This document shows, piece after piece, positions 1 through 8,172 of a stretch of 64,000 nucleotides of DNA. Source of the stretch: CBDANZ01 sp965197865 (lineage in GTDB: Bacteria; Acidobacteriota; Vicinamibacteria; Vicinamibacterales; CAVVIG01); contig CBDANZ010000002.1 in assembly GCA_965197865.1 (NCBI GenBank), forward strand, positions 124,001-188,000. Direction: 5' to 3'. A program made the position numbers and the translations under genes. The notes under the pieces are model-generated. The model was not told where the DNA came from. It did not search any database and saw only the letters and a list, made by a program, of their open reading frames with translations. The first letter of the stretch is position 1. The number at the start of each line of letters is the position of its first letter.

Positions 1-2
1 GA

Positions 3-1232
3 AACGGCGTGGAGCCCTATTTCAGCCGGCGTATCGGACTTCGCGGCGGCAACCCGGTCCCCATCCAGTTCGGTACCCGACTCGGTGGGCAAGCCGGGCG
101 CTACGAGATCGGATTCCTCCAGGTAGGAACGGAAGACCACCTGGGCATCGGAGGCGAAGAGTTCACCGTGTCTCGAGTGAAGAGACAGATCTTCGAAGAG
201 TCCACGATCGGCGCGATCTATACGAGACGCGCAGGCGGTGCCGACATCCAGGGCACCCGCCCCGCCGACAACCATACGGCGGGCATCGATCTGGACTTCC
301 GGACCTCACGGTTTCTCGGCGACAAGAATCTCCAGGTCGACGGCTTCTTCGTCTGGAACTCGAACTCCGAGCCCACCGTGGACCGGACACTTTCCGACCT
401 CTCGGCGCGGGGGATTCGGTTCGACTTCCCGAACGACATCTGGCAGATGCACCTCTCCTACCGAGAGTTCGGGAACTTCTACGATCCGGCCGTGGGCTTC
501 GTCACCCGAAACGGATTTCGGCGGGTGGAGCCCAACGTGACCTGGCGTCCCCGTCCCGACATCTCGTGGATCCGTCAGTTCGAGTTTGGCACTCAGTTCA
601 GATACCTGGCGTCCATCGAGACCGGGCGTCCCGAGGAGCGACAGTGGCAGTTCGACATCCTCAATATCGACTTCGAGAACAGTGCCGACCTCGACTTCGG
701 TGTCACTCGCCAGTTCGAGTATCTCGACCGTGTGTTCGAGATCAGCGACGGTATAGTCATCCAGCCTGGCGAGTACTGGACGTGGGAGTGGGAGGTGAGC
801 GGAGGAACGCCGAATCAGGAGCGAATCAGCCTGGACGCGGGCGTCGGGGGCGGTAGCTTCTGGAACGGAGACTGGTTCGGCTACGAGCTCGAGTTTGGCT
901 ACCGTCCAACCCCAGGCGTCGAGCTCGGTCTCGAGTATGAACGCGACGAGGTCGCCCTTCCTCAGGGCGCCTTCGATACGAATCTGTTCCGACTGAACAC
1001 AGCCTGGGATATCAGCCCCTGGTCCTCCGTCACCGGCAACGTCCAGTACGACGACGTCTCTGAGATCTTCGGTCTCTTTCTCAAGACGCGATGGATCATC
1101 GCTCCCGGGAACGACCTCTACTTGGTCTACACCCAGAACTGGCAGAAGCTGAGAGCGGATCAGCTCGACCAGCGTTTCACGACGCTGAGCCAGGGCGGGA
1201 TCACCAAGCTGAACTACACGTTCCGGTTCTAA
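3..1232 (+). CDS. DUF5916-type outer-membrane protein, C-terminal part (5' end outside window)
   Basis: The reading frame is open from the first bases of the window, so the N-terminus lies upstream; a GTG at 9 is probably internal. The protein begins with FSRRIGL and continues with alternating aromatic and polar residues typical of an outer-membrane beta-barrel (for example LSYREFGNFYDPAVGF), ending in the aromatic terminus NYTFRF expected of a barrel. This matches the C-terminal barrel of DUF5916 proteins, which usually carry an N-terminal carbohydrate-binding-like domain not seen here. Substrate and function are unknown. Four bases after the stop the sequence changes into the left end of an IS256-type remnant. 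Confidence 0.75.
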   Translation, partial: NGVEPYFSRRIGLRGGNPVPIQFGTRLGGQAGRYEIGFLQVGTEDHLGIGGEEFTVSRVKRQIFEESTIGAIYTRRAGGADIQGTRPADNHTAGIDLDFRTSRFLGDKNLQVDGFFVWNSNSEPTVDRTLSDLSARGIRFDFPNDIWQMHLSYREFGNFYDPAVGFVTRNGFRRVEPNVTWRPRPDISWIRQFEFGTQFRYLASIETGRPEERQWQFDILNIDFENSADLDFGVTRQFEYLDRVFEISDGIVIQPGEYWTWEWEVSGGTPNQERISLDAGVGGGSFWNGDWFGYELEFGYRPTPGVELGLEYERDEVALPQGAFDTNLFRLNTAWDISPWSSVTGNVQYDDVSEIFGLFLKTRWIIAPGNDLYLVYTQNWQKLRADQLDQRFTTLSQGGITKLNYTFRF

Positions 1233-1923
1233 AGGGGTCGTGTCTGTCAACTGGTGGAAAAGTAGAAAGCGCGTCATCATCCGGCGCAGTTCAACCACGA
1301 GCTGTGCGCCCGCTTGGCGGCGGGTGCCGAAGGAGGCCGCAATGCAGGACTCTACGACCAAGACGGCCGCCGGCGGAAGGCTGCCGACGTTCGGGCCGGA
1401 CACGATCGAAACCCTGATGCGGGCGCGGGTGCGGACCACGATCGAGGCCATCGTGCAGGAAGAACTCGATGCGGCGTTGGGCGCGGCGAAGTCGGCGCGC
1501 GTCGGTGAGACGCGCCAGGGCTACCGTCACGGGAGTCGCGAGCGGACGCTGACGACCAGCCTGGAGCCGGCGACGATCCCGATGCCCCGCGCGCGGATTC
1601 AGGCGGCTGACGGCACAACCGCGGAGTGGCGCAGTGCGCCGGTCACGCGCTATCAGCGGCGGACCGTGCGTGTAGACGAGATGATCCTGGGCGTGTATTT
1701 GGCGGGCACGAATACGCGGCGCATCAAGGGCGCCCTCGCCCCGCTGCTGCGGAATGGGCCCCTCTCGAAAGATGCCGTATCGTGGCTCGTGGGTCGGCGG
1801 CGCGAGGACTTCGACACGTGGCGCAGTCGCGACCTGGCCGACGAGGACATTCGCTACGTGTTCATGGATGGGTGGTATCCCAAGGTGCGGATCGGCGGTC
1901 GACGTGCGCGGGTGCCGGTGCTA

Positions 1924-2948
1924 AAGCGCTTTTCAAATAGGCCTTGTACCACCTAGGGCGGTCGTGGTACTTCTGCGCGCACTGATGTCGGAGGACCGAT
2001 GCGTGCCTCTTCGATGGATCTGCGAGAGCGGGCGCGACTCGACAGCGAGGCCGGGATGACGGCGGCCGAGGTGGCGGCGAAGTCCCGCGTGAGCGGGTCG
2101 TGGGTGCGGCTCTTGCAACAGCGGCGGCGCGAAACGGGCGAGCTGGCGCCTCGCGTCCAGCGACATGGACGGCGCGGCATGCTCGATCCGCACCTGCACA
2201 CCTTGGCCGATCTGATGGCGGCGCACCCGGATCGCACGCTGGCTGAGCGGAAGGACGCCCTCGCCACGCCCGCGAGTGTGCCGACGGTCTGGCGCGCCGG
2301 GCGGGCCCTCGGCCTGACCGTTAAAAAACACGGTCCGCCCGTCCGAACACGATCGGCCTGACGTCGCGGCAGCGCGGGTCGCGTGGCACGCGGCGGCGCC
2401 GACCTGGGACGTCGCCCACCTCGTGTTTCTGGACAAAACCGACCTCACCACCAAGCTGCTTCGGCGGTACGGCCGGGCACCGCGTGGCGCGCGCGTCCAC
2501 GACCACGCCCCCTGCGGGCGCTGGCAGACCAGCACGTTTCTCGCCGCGTTGCGGGTCACGGGGCTGACCGCACCGGGTGTCTTCGACGGCGCGATCGATG
2601 GCGAGAGCTTCCGCGCCTACATCGAACAGATCCTGGTGCCGACCTTGCCGCCAGGCGACATCGTCATCGCCGACAACCTCGGGGGCCCACAAGGTCGCCG
2701 GCATCCAGCGGGCCCGCCAGGCCGCCGGGGCCACACTCTGGTACTTGCCACCCTATAGCCCGGACCTCAATCCCATCGAGCTCTGCTTCGCGAAGCTCAA
2801 GGCCCTCGTGCGCACCGCACGCTGTCGCAGCAGCGAGACGCTCTGGCCGTTCCTCGGTACCTGTCTCGAGCACTTCAGTCCTGACGAATGCCGCAACTCT
2901 TTTCGGCACGGCGGGTACTCGGCCGCCACACGGTCATGAAAAGCGCTT
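1924..2948 (+). mobile_element. IS630-family element with TA target duplication
   Basis: The ends are perfect inverted repeats (AAGCGCTTTTCA at 1924; TGAAAAGCGCTT ending at 2948) flanked by TA at 1922-1923 and 2949-2950, the target duplication expected of the IS630/Tc1 group. It is inserted in an IS256-family transposase gene, whose frame is restored by excision. Confidence 0.9.
1999..2939 (+). pseudogene. IS630-family transposase with two frameshifts
   Basis: The helix-turn-helix half starts at ATG 1999 (MRASSMDLRERARLDSEAG). The DDE half follows in other frames: VFLDKTDLTTKLLRRYGRAPRG near 2420, then IVIADNLG and, after a second shift near 2685, HKVAGIQRARQ and YLPPYSPDLNPIE. The frame is broken around 2345 and again around 2685. 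The first catalytic block reads FLDKTDL where the family usually has FLDETGL. The element is dead unless a partner supplies transposase. Confidence 0.8.
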
Positions 2949-3136
2949 TAGTGACCTTGGGCGTCCGCGTGAACGGGCAGCGTGTCGTGTTAGATCTGCG
3001 GTTGGCTGGCGAAGAAAGTGCCGCGAGTTGGGGCGAGGTCGTCGCCAGCCTTGTGGCCCGGCACCTGACTCGACCGGTGTTGGCCATGATCGACGGGAAT
3101 CCCGGGCTCGCCACGGCGCTCCTGGCGCACTGGGGC

Positions 3137-4211
3137 GTTGTTGCATGAATACCGTCTGCGGGTGGGGCGGCGTGGCCCGCACTTCTCGGGACCCTCCGCA
3201 GGAGCCACACTACGGGATGCAGTCGAAGGTTCATCCCAGGTATAAGACGAAGTATCGGGTGGCGAACTGGGCGGCCTACAATCAGGCCCTTGTTCGACGC
3301 GGCGATGTGACGGTGTGGGTGTCCTCGGAAGCGATCGCTGCCTGGACGCCCGGCCGGAGTGGCCGGCGGGGCGGGCAGCGGCGCTACTCGGATCTCGCCA
3401 CCGAGACCGCCCTGACCCTGCGGCTCCTCTCCCATCTCCCGCTGCGCCAAGCCGAAGGATTCCTGCACGCCCTGTTCGGGATAATGCGCCTCGACCTCTC
3501 CGTCCCCGACTCTACGACGCTCTCCCGGCGCAGTCAGCATCTGCGGCGCTGTCTGCGACCGGTCCCGGCCGGCGAGGGCCTCCATCTCGTGCTCGACAGC
3601 ACGGGGTTGTCCATCGTCGGGGCAGGTGAGTGGGCAGCTGCGACACACGGTGGCCGCGGCCGGCGTGGCTGGCGGAAGCTCCACCTTGGCGTCGATCAAT
3701 CAGGAGTGATCCGTGTCCACACGTTGACTGAGGAGACGGGCGATGATGCGACCATTGCCATCGATCTGCTCACCGCGGTCAAGGGCCCTCTCGTGCGCGT
3801 CACCGCTGACGCCGCCTCTGACACGGTCGCCATCTACGAGACTGCAAGGGCGCGGGGTGTGACGGTCGTCGTCCCACCGGTCAGGACGGCGAACGTCTCT
3901 GGCCACGGCCCGCGGTCGCCCGCGCGGGATCGAACGATCCCGTTGGTAAAGACGCTCGGCCGGTGCCGCTGGAAGAAGGTGTCAGGGTACCATCGTCAGG
4001 GCCGGGTGGAGAACACGTTCTTCCGCTACCAGTCCATCATCGGCGATGGCCTTCGCGCCCGGAGTCCAGCCAGGCAGGGGAGTGAGGTCGTCCTCGGCTG
4101 CGAGATCCTGAATCGGATGACCGCCCTCGGCCGACCCGTGTCATATCGCCTCGGCAGGTGAGGATCCTGTCGGTGGGCATCGTGCGGGCCAGTCACGATT
4201 CGTGCAACAAC
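3137..4211 (+). mobile_element. IS5-family element
   Basis: Terminal inverted repeats are GTTGTTGCATGAAT at 3137-3150 and ATTCGTGCAACAAC at 4198-4211, with one mismatch. It carries one intact transposase gene. The flanks (GGGC left, GCCT right) are not a direct repeat. The left flank is IS256 transposase and the right flank is phospholipase D, so sequence next to the element has been lost. Confidence 0.85.
3217..4161 (+). CDS. IS5-family transposase
   Basis: ATG at 3217 gives a protein of 314 residues starting MQSKVHPRYKTKYRVANW, followed by the IS5-group block YNQALVRRGDVTVWVS. Catalytic blocks are LHLVLDSTGLSIVG (first Asp), VRVTADAASDT (second Asp) and, near the end, YHRQGRVENTFFRYQSIIG with the catalytic Glu. 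The open frame extends upstream to 2383 through the neighbouring IS630, but that part is a shadow frame; the start at 3217 fits the family. It appears intact. Confidence 0.85.
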   Translation: MQSKVHPRYKTKYRVANWAAYNQALVRRGDVTVWVSSEAIAAWTPGRSGRRGGQRRYSDLATETALTLRLLSHLPLRQAEGFLHALFGIMRLDLSVPDSTTLSRRSQHLRRCLRPVPAGEGLHLVLDSTGLSIVGAGEWAAATHGGRGRRGWRKLHLGVDQSGVIRVHTLTEETGDDATIAIDLLTAVKGPLVRVTADAASDTVAIYETARARGVTVVVPPVRTANVSGHGPRSPARDRTIPLVKTLGRCRWKKVSGYHRQGRVENTFFRYQSIIGDGLRARSPARQGSEVVLGCEILNRMTALGRPVSYRLGR

Positions 4212-4548
4212 GCCTATCTACCGCTACACGTACGCGTGGACGCTTCGTGACACGAAAATCCTGCCATCACACTACCGATCACATACCGACTGCCCGTACG
4301 TTCACGTGAAGCTGTATGTGATCGACAGGGAGGTTGCGTTTCTGGGTAGCCTGAATTTCACGAAGCCCGGACTATGTGACAACTTCGAGACGTGCCTTCG
4401 CGTGGGCAAGCGCGACGACGTTCGAGCGCTAGAACTCCTGATCAAGAGCCAGCTCAAGGAGATAGAGTCGTGGTCCCTCGCGCCCTCAGATGTAGGCGCG
4501 TTGCTTGTCAACGCTCGCGTGTGGCACGAACGACGCGCGGTCGGGTGA
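4212..4548 (+). pseudogene. Phospholipase D-like protein, C-terminal fragment
   Basis: Directly after the IS5 right end the frame reads PIYRYTYAWTLRDTKILPS and then HVKLYVIDREVAFLGSLNFT, a complete PLD active-site motif (H-x-K-x4-D then GSxNFT), followed by the C-terminal helix region up to the stop at 4546-4548. PLD enzymes need two HKD motifs or a dimer; the N-terminal half is missing. No start codon or ribosome site is convincing. This is a remnant truncated by IS activity. Confidence 0.7.
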
Positions 4549-4811
4549 CTGCGAGCTCACCCAGTCGGGTAAGGACGTTGTAGAAGCGGATACGCAAAGA
4601 GGGGTTGGTGGCGATGAAGGTGTGTATCTCGATGAACAATCAGACACGATCGTCCCATTGACCATGTTGCACATTCGGCGGCAGCGGCCTCGCCGCCCTC
4701 ACGGACAAACCATCCAGATCCTTGCCGACACGGATGCCGCGGCGCGCCTGCCGCTCTTCAGCGGTAACCCTGATGGTGTTCGTGATTCTCGTGCGGCGGT
4801 CAACATGGTGG
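4549..4811. other. Non-coding stretch between PLD fragment and IS3 element
   Basis: Only unsupported open frames are visible, without recognisable domains or ribosome sites. It is probably original downstream sequence or further debris. Confidence 0.4.
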
Positions 4812-4891
4812 TGAGGGGCTCCGGGTTTTTCAGACCATTGCCAGGGTGAGTCTTGCGGCACAATCAGGCCGATCGGCCAGGAGGGTGTGCC

Positions 4892-5158
4892 GTGAAGAGA
4901 ACGCGCTTTTCCGTCGAGCAGATCACCGGCGTGTTGCAGCAGGTCGGGGCCGGGGTACCGGTCGGGGACGTCTGCCGCCAGGTCGGCGTGTCCGAGCAGA
5001 CGCTCTACCGCTGGAAGAAGGAATACGGCGGCATGCTGCCCAGTGAGGCCCGCGAGCTGAAACAACTGCGGGACGAAAATACGAAGCTCAAGCGTCTCGT
5101 CGCCGACCTGTCCCTGGACAAGGTCATGCTCCAGGATGTCGTCGAAAAAAAGTTCTGA
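4892..5158 (+). CDS. IS3-family transposase OrfA
   Basis: GTG at 4892 preceded by AGGAGGG at 4879-4885. The product (88 residues) has an N-terminal helix-turn-helix (KRTRFSVEQITGVLQQ ... CRQVGVSEQTLYRWKKEYGG) and a C-terminal leucine-zipper-like coiled coil (LKQLRDENTKLKRLVADL). The family binds the terminal repeats as OrfA or as the OrfAB fusion. It ends EKKF-stop right after a slippery A-run. Confidence 0.85.
   Translation: MKRTRFSVEQITGVLQQVGAGVPVGDVCRQVGVSEQTLYRWKKEYGGMLPSEARELKQLRDENTKLKRLVADLSLDKVMLQDVVEKKF
5145..5152 (+). promoter_or_regulatory. Programmed -1 frameshift site A7G
   Basis: The run AAAAAAAG lies four codons before the orfA stop. A -1 slip enters the orfB frame directly (reading KVLKPVKQREVMQYLMG), giving the OrfAB transposase. 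Frame arithmetic agrees: orfB lies in -1 relative to orfA. This is the usual IS3-family device. Confidence 0.7.
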
Positions 5159-5181
5159 AGCCCGTCAAACAGCGTGAGGTC

Positions 5182-6000
5182 ATGCAGTATTTGATGGGCC
5201 GCTACGGCGTGAGCATCCGCCGCGCCTGCCGCGTCGTGAAGACGACGCGGTCATCGGTGTACTACACGCGCCGGAAGGATCCGCTCACGGCTCTGCGTCA
5301 GCGGGCGCGCGAACTGGCCCAGGCGCGCGTCCGGTTCGGCTATCGCCGGCTGCTGGTGTTGCTGCGGCGCGAAGGCTGGGACGTCGGCAAAGAGCGCTTC
5401 TATCGCGTGTACATCGAGGAAGGCCTAGCGCTCCGGCGGAAGCGCCCGTGGCGCCACGCGACGGCCGGCCATCGCGAGCAGCGACGGCCAGCCATGACCC
5501 GCAACGATATCTGGAGCATGGATTTCGTGGCGGACGAGCTGGCCGACGGCCGCCGCTTCCGGACGCTCACCGTCATAGACCTGTTTACCCGCGAATGCCT
5601 GGCGATCGAGGTCGAACAGGGCCTTCGCGGACAGGATGTCGCGGCGACGCTGGAGCATCTCCGATTCGAGCGCGGGTTGCCCCAACGGATCTACTGCGAC
5701 AACGGGACCGAGTTCGTCAGCTCGGCGATGGAGCGCTGGGCCTACACCAACGGCGTCATCCTGGACTTCAGCCGGCCCGGCAAGCCCACGGACAACGCCA
5801 CCATCGAATCGTTCAACGGGCGGTTCCGGGAGGAATGTCTGAACGTGCATTGGTTCGCGTCGCTCGAGGACGCGCAGCAGAAGATCGACGCGTTTCGGTG
5901 GGACTACAATGAGAATCATCCTCACCGGGCTCTCAAGGGGCTCAGCCCCAATGAATACGCCCGGCGAACGATGACAACGGCTGCGGACTCACCCGCGTAG
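5182..6000 (+). CDS. IS3-family transposase OrfB (DDE integrase core)
   Basis: The integrase-type catalytic triad is visible: SMDFVADEL (Asp), IYCDNGTEF (Asp) and TIESFNGRFREECL (Glu), preceded by the HTH_21 region (RFGYRRLLVLLRREGW). ATG 5182 is the first start in frame, but the frame is open upstream to the slippery site, so the natural product is probably the OrfAB fusion. It looks intact. Confidence 0.85.
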   Translation: MQYLMGRYGVSIRRACRVVKTTRSSVYYTRRKDPLTALRQRARELAQARVRFGYRRLLVLLRREGWDVGKERFYRVYIEEGLALRRKRPWRHATAGHREQRRPAMTRNDIWSMDFVADELADGRRFRTLTVIDLFTRECLAIEVEQGLRGQDVAATLEHLRFERGLPQRIYCDNGTEFVSSAMERWAYTNGVILDFSRPGKPTDNATIESFNGRFREECLNVHWFASLEDAQQKIDAFRWDYNENHPHRALKGLSPNEYARRTMTTAADSPA

Positions 6001-6012
6001 TGGTCCGAAAAA

Positions 6013-6020
6013 GCCGGTCC
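6013..6020 (+). repeat. 8-bp target duplication GCCGGTCC (partner inverted at 8165-8172)
   Basis: GCCGGTCC abuts the left end of IS256-type copy 1. Its partner appears as the reverse complement GGACCGGC at 8165-8172, abutting the left end of copy 2. A pair in opposite orientation on two different IS copies is the mark of an inversion between them. Confidence 0.85.
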
Positions 6021-7449
6021 GGGCTTGTCCCATCCGCTGTTGAAATTCAGCGGCGGCTCGGGTGACGACTACGCAACCATCCCCGACGATTCATCGAGCC
6101 CCAGCTGAGCGTCACGTGCTCGCAACGCGGCGACCAGCACGGGCATGTCCTTACACCCCTTCACCCGCCGGAATCCTTTGGCCGCTTCCAGCACACCGGC
6201 AGCGACCCAGCGGAGCACCATCGTACCCCCGCGCCAGCGTTTCACGTTCCGCTTCACGTGGCGTGTCCGGCTCAGGAGGCTCTCGACGGCGTTGGTCGTC
6301 GCCAGCGATCGGCGGAGCCGCTCCGAGAGCGGCAACTCGACTACGGTGAGCGTCTCGTCGAGCCCTTCCCGTATGCTGGCGGCTGCACTCGGATAATCGA
6401 CGTCCACCCGCCGGGCCAAGTCCTGCAACAAGCGCCGGGCCGCCTTGATGTCGGTGTGCGTATAGGCGCGCGTGAGGGTCGCCTTCACCCACGGACGCTG
6501 GGCCTCGGGCAGATACTCGAGCACGTTGCGCCGTTTATGCACCTGGCATCGTTGTACCAGGGCTGCGGGGCCGAAGGTCTGCATCACCGCAGTGTGGAGC
6601 GCTTGCGCTCCATCGAGGATGACGAGCAGACTGCGGTCGGTCCGCAGCCCACGGCTCTGCAGATTGGTCAGCAAGCCCTGACACACGGTCGTGTTCTCCG
6701 CTGACCCTTCCCAGAGGCCCAGCGGGTGTTTGGCGCCCGTTTTATCGAGGCCCAGCGCCACGACGATGCAGTGGCCGCCGACGTGGACCCCATCGATCAG
6801 TAGCGCCACCAGCTCGAGGTCGTCGAGCGGCGTCGCCCGCCACGCATCGAGTTGCGCCTGCGTCTGCGCCACAAACCGCCGACTCACGGCACTCTTGCTT
6901 GTGCCCCGCGTGCGGACGTCGGCCCCCAGCGGTTCTAGACTCCGGCCATACTGGCGCGTGGCCACGCCGATGAGCATCTGTTCGACCACGCGCCGGGTGA
7001 GCGGATCCGTGTTCGTACAGGCCTGGACGGATGGCAGCGCGACCTCCTGCCCGTCGCGCCGCACCCGCGGCCGACGCAGGGCGACCTTGCGGCCCCCCAG
7101 CACGACTTCGCTGGGCGCATGGCCCGCCCGAGACGCCCGCCGCGCGGGCTGATGCGCATACCGCGGACCGCACACGGCCACGCGATCCGCTTCCAACATC
7201 GCCGCGAGGACCTTCAGGCCCGACGCGACGACCAGCTCTTGGAGCTCGGCCTGTGCATCGACCAGGATGTCGACCAATGGAAGGTGCCGTGGTGCCGGCA
7301 ATGCTGATTGGCGCCCACGAACGCCTGTGCCAAACTTCTTCATGGCGGCTCCTTTCTGGGGGCTTCAGCCCCAGGTTTTCCCACCGGCCGTCTATCACGA
7401 CCAGCAGGGAGCCGCCGCTTTAAATTTCAACAGCTAGAGGGACATCCCC
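6021..7449 (-). mobile_element. IS256-type element, copy 1 (1429 bp)
   Basis: Ends GGGCTTGTCCC (6021) and GGGACATCCCC (ending 7449) lie within imperfect terminal repeats of about 40 bp sharing GCTGTTGAAATT and CGGCGGCTC. Length and sequence match copies 2 and 3 exactly or nearly so. The flanks do not match each other (GCCGGTCC left, CGCCGGCG right), but each matches a flank of copy 2, showing recombination between the copies. Confidence 0.9.
6069..7343 (-). CDS. IS256-type (Mutator-like) transposase, copy 1
   Basis: 424 residues from ATG at 7343 with ribosome site GAAAGGAGCCGCC just upstream. Catalytic blocks: LVALLIDGVHVGG (Asp), LVILDGAQALH (Asp), the C-x2-H signature VQRCQVHKRRN, and TTNAVESLLSRTR (Glu). 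The copies differ by single substitutions; this one reads SVQACTNTD where copies 2 and 3 read SVQAFTNTD. Intact and probably active recently, given the near-identity of the copies. Confidence 0.88.
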   Translation of the reverse strand: MKKFGTGVRGRQSALPAPRHLPLVDILVDAQAELQELVVASGLKVLAAMLEADRVAVCGPRYAHQPARRASRAGHAPSEVVLGGRKVALRRPRVRRDGQEVALPSVQACTNTDPLTRRVVEQMLIGVATRQYGRSLEPLGADVRTRGTSKSAVSRRFVAQTQAQLDAWRATPLDDLELVALLIDGVHVGGHCIVVALGLDKTGAKHPLGLWEGSAENTTVCQGLLTNLQSRGLRTDRSLLVILDGAQALHTAVMQTFGPAALVQRCQVHKRRNVLEYLPEAQRPWVKATLTRAYTHTDIKAARRLLQDLARRVDVDYPSAAASIREGLDETLTVVELPLSERLRRSLATTNAVESLLSRTRHVKRNVKRWRGGTMVLRWVAAGVLEAAKGFRRVKGCKDMPVLVAALRARDAQLGLDESSGMVA

Positions 7450-7457
7450 CGCCGGCG
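7450..7457 (+). repeat. 8-bp target duplication CGCCGGCG (partner at 9602-9609)
   Basis: CGCCGGCG borders copy 1 on the right and is repeated at 9602-9609 on the right of copy 2. The word is its own reverse complement, so its orientation is uninformative. Collapsing the two copies restores the M4 reading frame (DLRPPA-LNTYDMR). Confidence 0.85.
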
Positions 7458-8151
7458 GCCGCAAGTCGTCAGCTGACACAAACCCTCCTGCTAACGCGCT
7501 GGCGCTGACTTTCTTCGTATCTCCCAAGACACCAACGCCCCGGCCAACGGCAGCATTCGGCATCTGCCGCTGGCGGATGCTATAGCTGCGGACGATGTTT
7601 CCTGTTTTCGCATCCACAAAGAAACGCACGCTGTCGGCTAAACTCGCAACCTCACCCACCCATGCCAGTCGAAACTGCCCACCGTCTGTCGGCAGAATGA
7701 CGAGTTCTGGTAGACGGTCAGCGCCTAGCAGTGCGCGGCCGGCACGCTCAATCGCTGCCTTCGCTTCCTGGCTCGTCAGTGTCGGAGTGGTGTCGATGTT
7801 GACGTCCACATACAGCGTGCCAAAGACAGAAACAGCTAGCAGGCCATCAAGTTGGCGACTAAGGCTACCGCCCCAGACGCGGACACCCTTGTAGTACTGA
7901 TCGAGTTGCTCAATGGTGCGCCCAGGCAGCAAGGCGTCCTCTCGCTGCAGGCGGACCCTTAGTTCTTCTGTACGCAACATGCTGTTAACAGTGTTGTCCC
8001 ATACGCGCACGTTGTCGTCGCTTGTCGCCGCAATCGTGCGCACCCGTGCTTGTCCTTGGACCACGTGCTGCCTCAAGACAACTGTCGAGGCAACTATCAC
8101 AATGACCGCGGAACTACCAATGACCCTTTGAAACCGCATGCTGTTCCTCAT
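7450..8151 (-). pseudogene. M4 (thermolysin-like) metalloprotease, piece 1: signal peptide, FTP and PepSY propeptide (inverted)
   Basis: ATG at 8151 with AGAGG upstream. Signal peptide VIGSSAVIVIVASTVVL, then the fungalysin/thermolysin propeptide (QYYKGVRVWGGSLSRQLDG) and a PepSY-like region (RFFVDAKTGNIVRSYSIRQ). It ends DDLRPPA at the IS junction. The continuation LNTYDMRSNLTRVV lies on the opposite strand at 9610. This piece sits between two inverted IS copies and has been flipped. The propeptide would inhibit and help fold a secreted zinc protease; the gene is now non-functional. Confidence 0.85.
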
Positions 8152-8172
8152 GTTGCCTCTGAGAGGACCGGC

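Larger units (their letters stand above)
1236..3136 (+). mobile_element. IS256-family remnant hosting an IS630 element and cut by an IS5 element
   Basis: Starts just after the DUF5916 stop with GGGGTCGTGTCTGTCAA, a plausible terminal repeat. Its transposase is interrupted at 1923 by an IS630-type element and ends abruptly at 3136 where an IS5-type element begins. The right end and the last part of the transposase are missing and do not reappear beyond the IS5, so a deletion accompanied or followed that insertion. The left boundary is approximate. Confidence 0.65.
1342..3136 (+). pseudogene. IS256-family transposase, split and 3'-truncated
   Basis: ATG at 1342 has an AGGAGG ribosome site at 1331-1336. 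The first part (1342-1923) holds the N-terminal region, the repeated GYRHGSRERT and YQRRTVRVDE blocks of Mutator-type transposases, and the first catalytic Asp in FMDGWYPKV. It resumes at 2951 with VTLGVRVNGQRVVLDL and the second Asp in AMIDGNPGL. Removing 1924-2948 plus one TA copy restores the frame exactly (VPVL-VTLGVRV). The C-terminal third with the catalytic Glu is lost at the IS5 junction. Non-functional. Confidence 0.8.
4812..6020 (+). mobile_element. IS3-family element, right tip displaced
   Basis: The left end is TGAGGGGCTCCGGGTTTTTC at 4812. The right end at 5999-6020 (GTGGTCCGAAAAAGCCGGTCC) is its inverted match but lacks the last five bases. These (TCTCA on the minus strand) now sit at 8160-8164 on the other side of an inverted segment, because an IS256-type copy inserted inside this terminal repeat. 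The intact element would have ended immediately upstream of the M4 protease gene. The orfA/orfB arrangement and protein sequences resemble the IS407-like branch. Confidence 0.75.

Noticed and set aside
306..1451. A 381-residue open frame on the minus strand
   Set aside because: It is antisense to the DUF5916 gene, spans into an IS, and has no domain or ribosome site.
2383..4161. A single 592-residue open frame
   Set aside because: Its first half is an out-of-frame reading of the IS630 transposase; only 3217-4161 is a real transposase (IS5).
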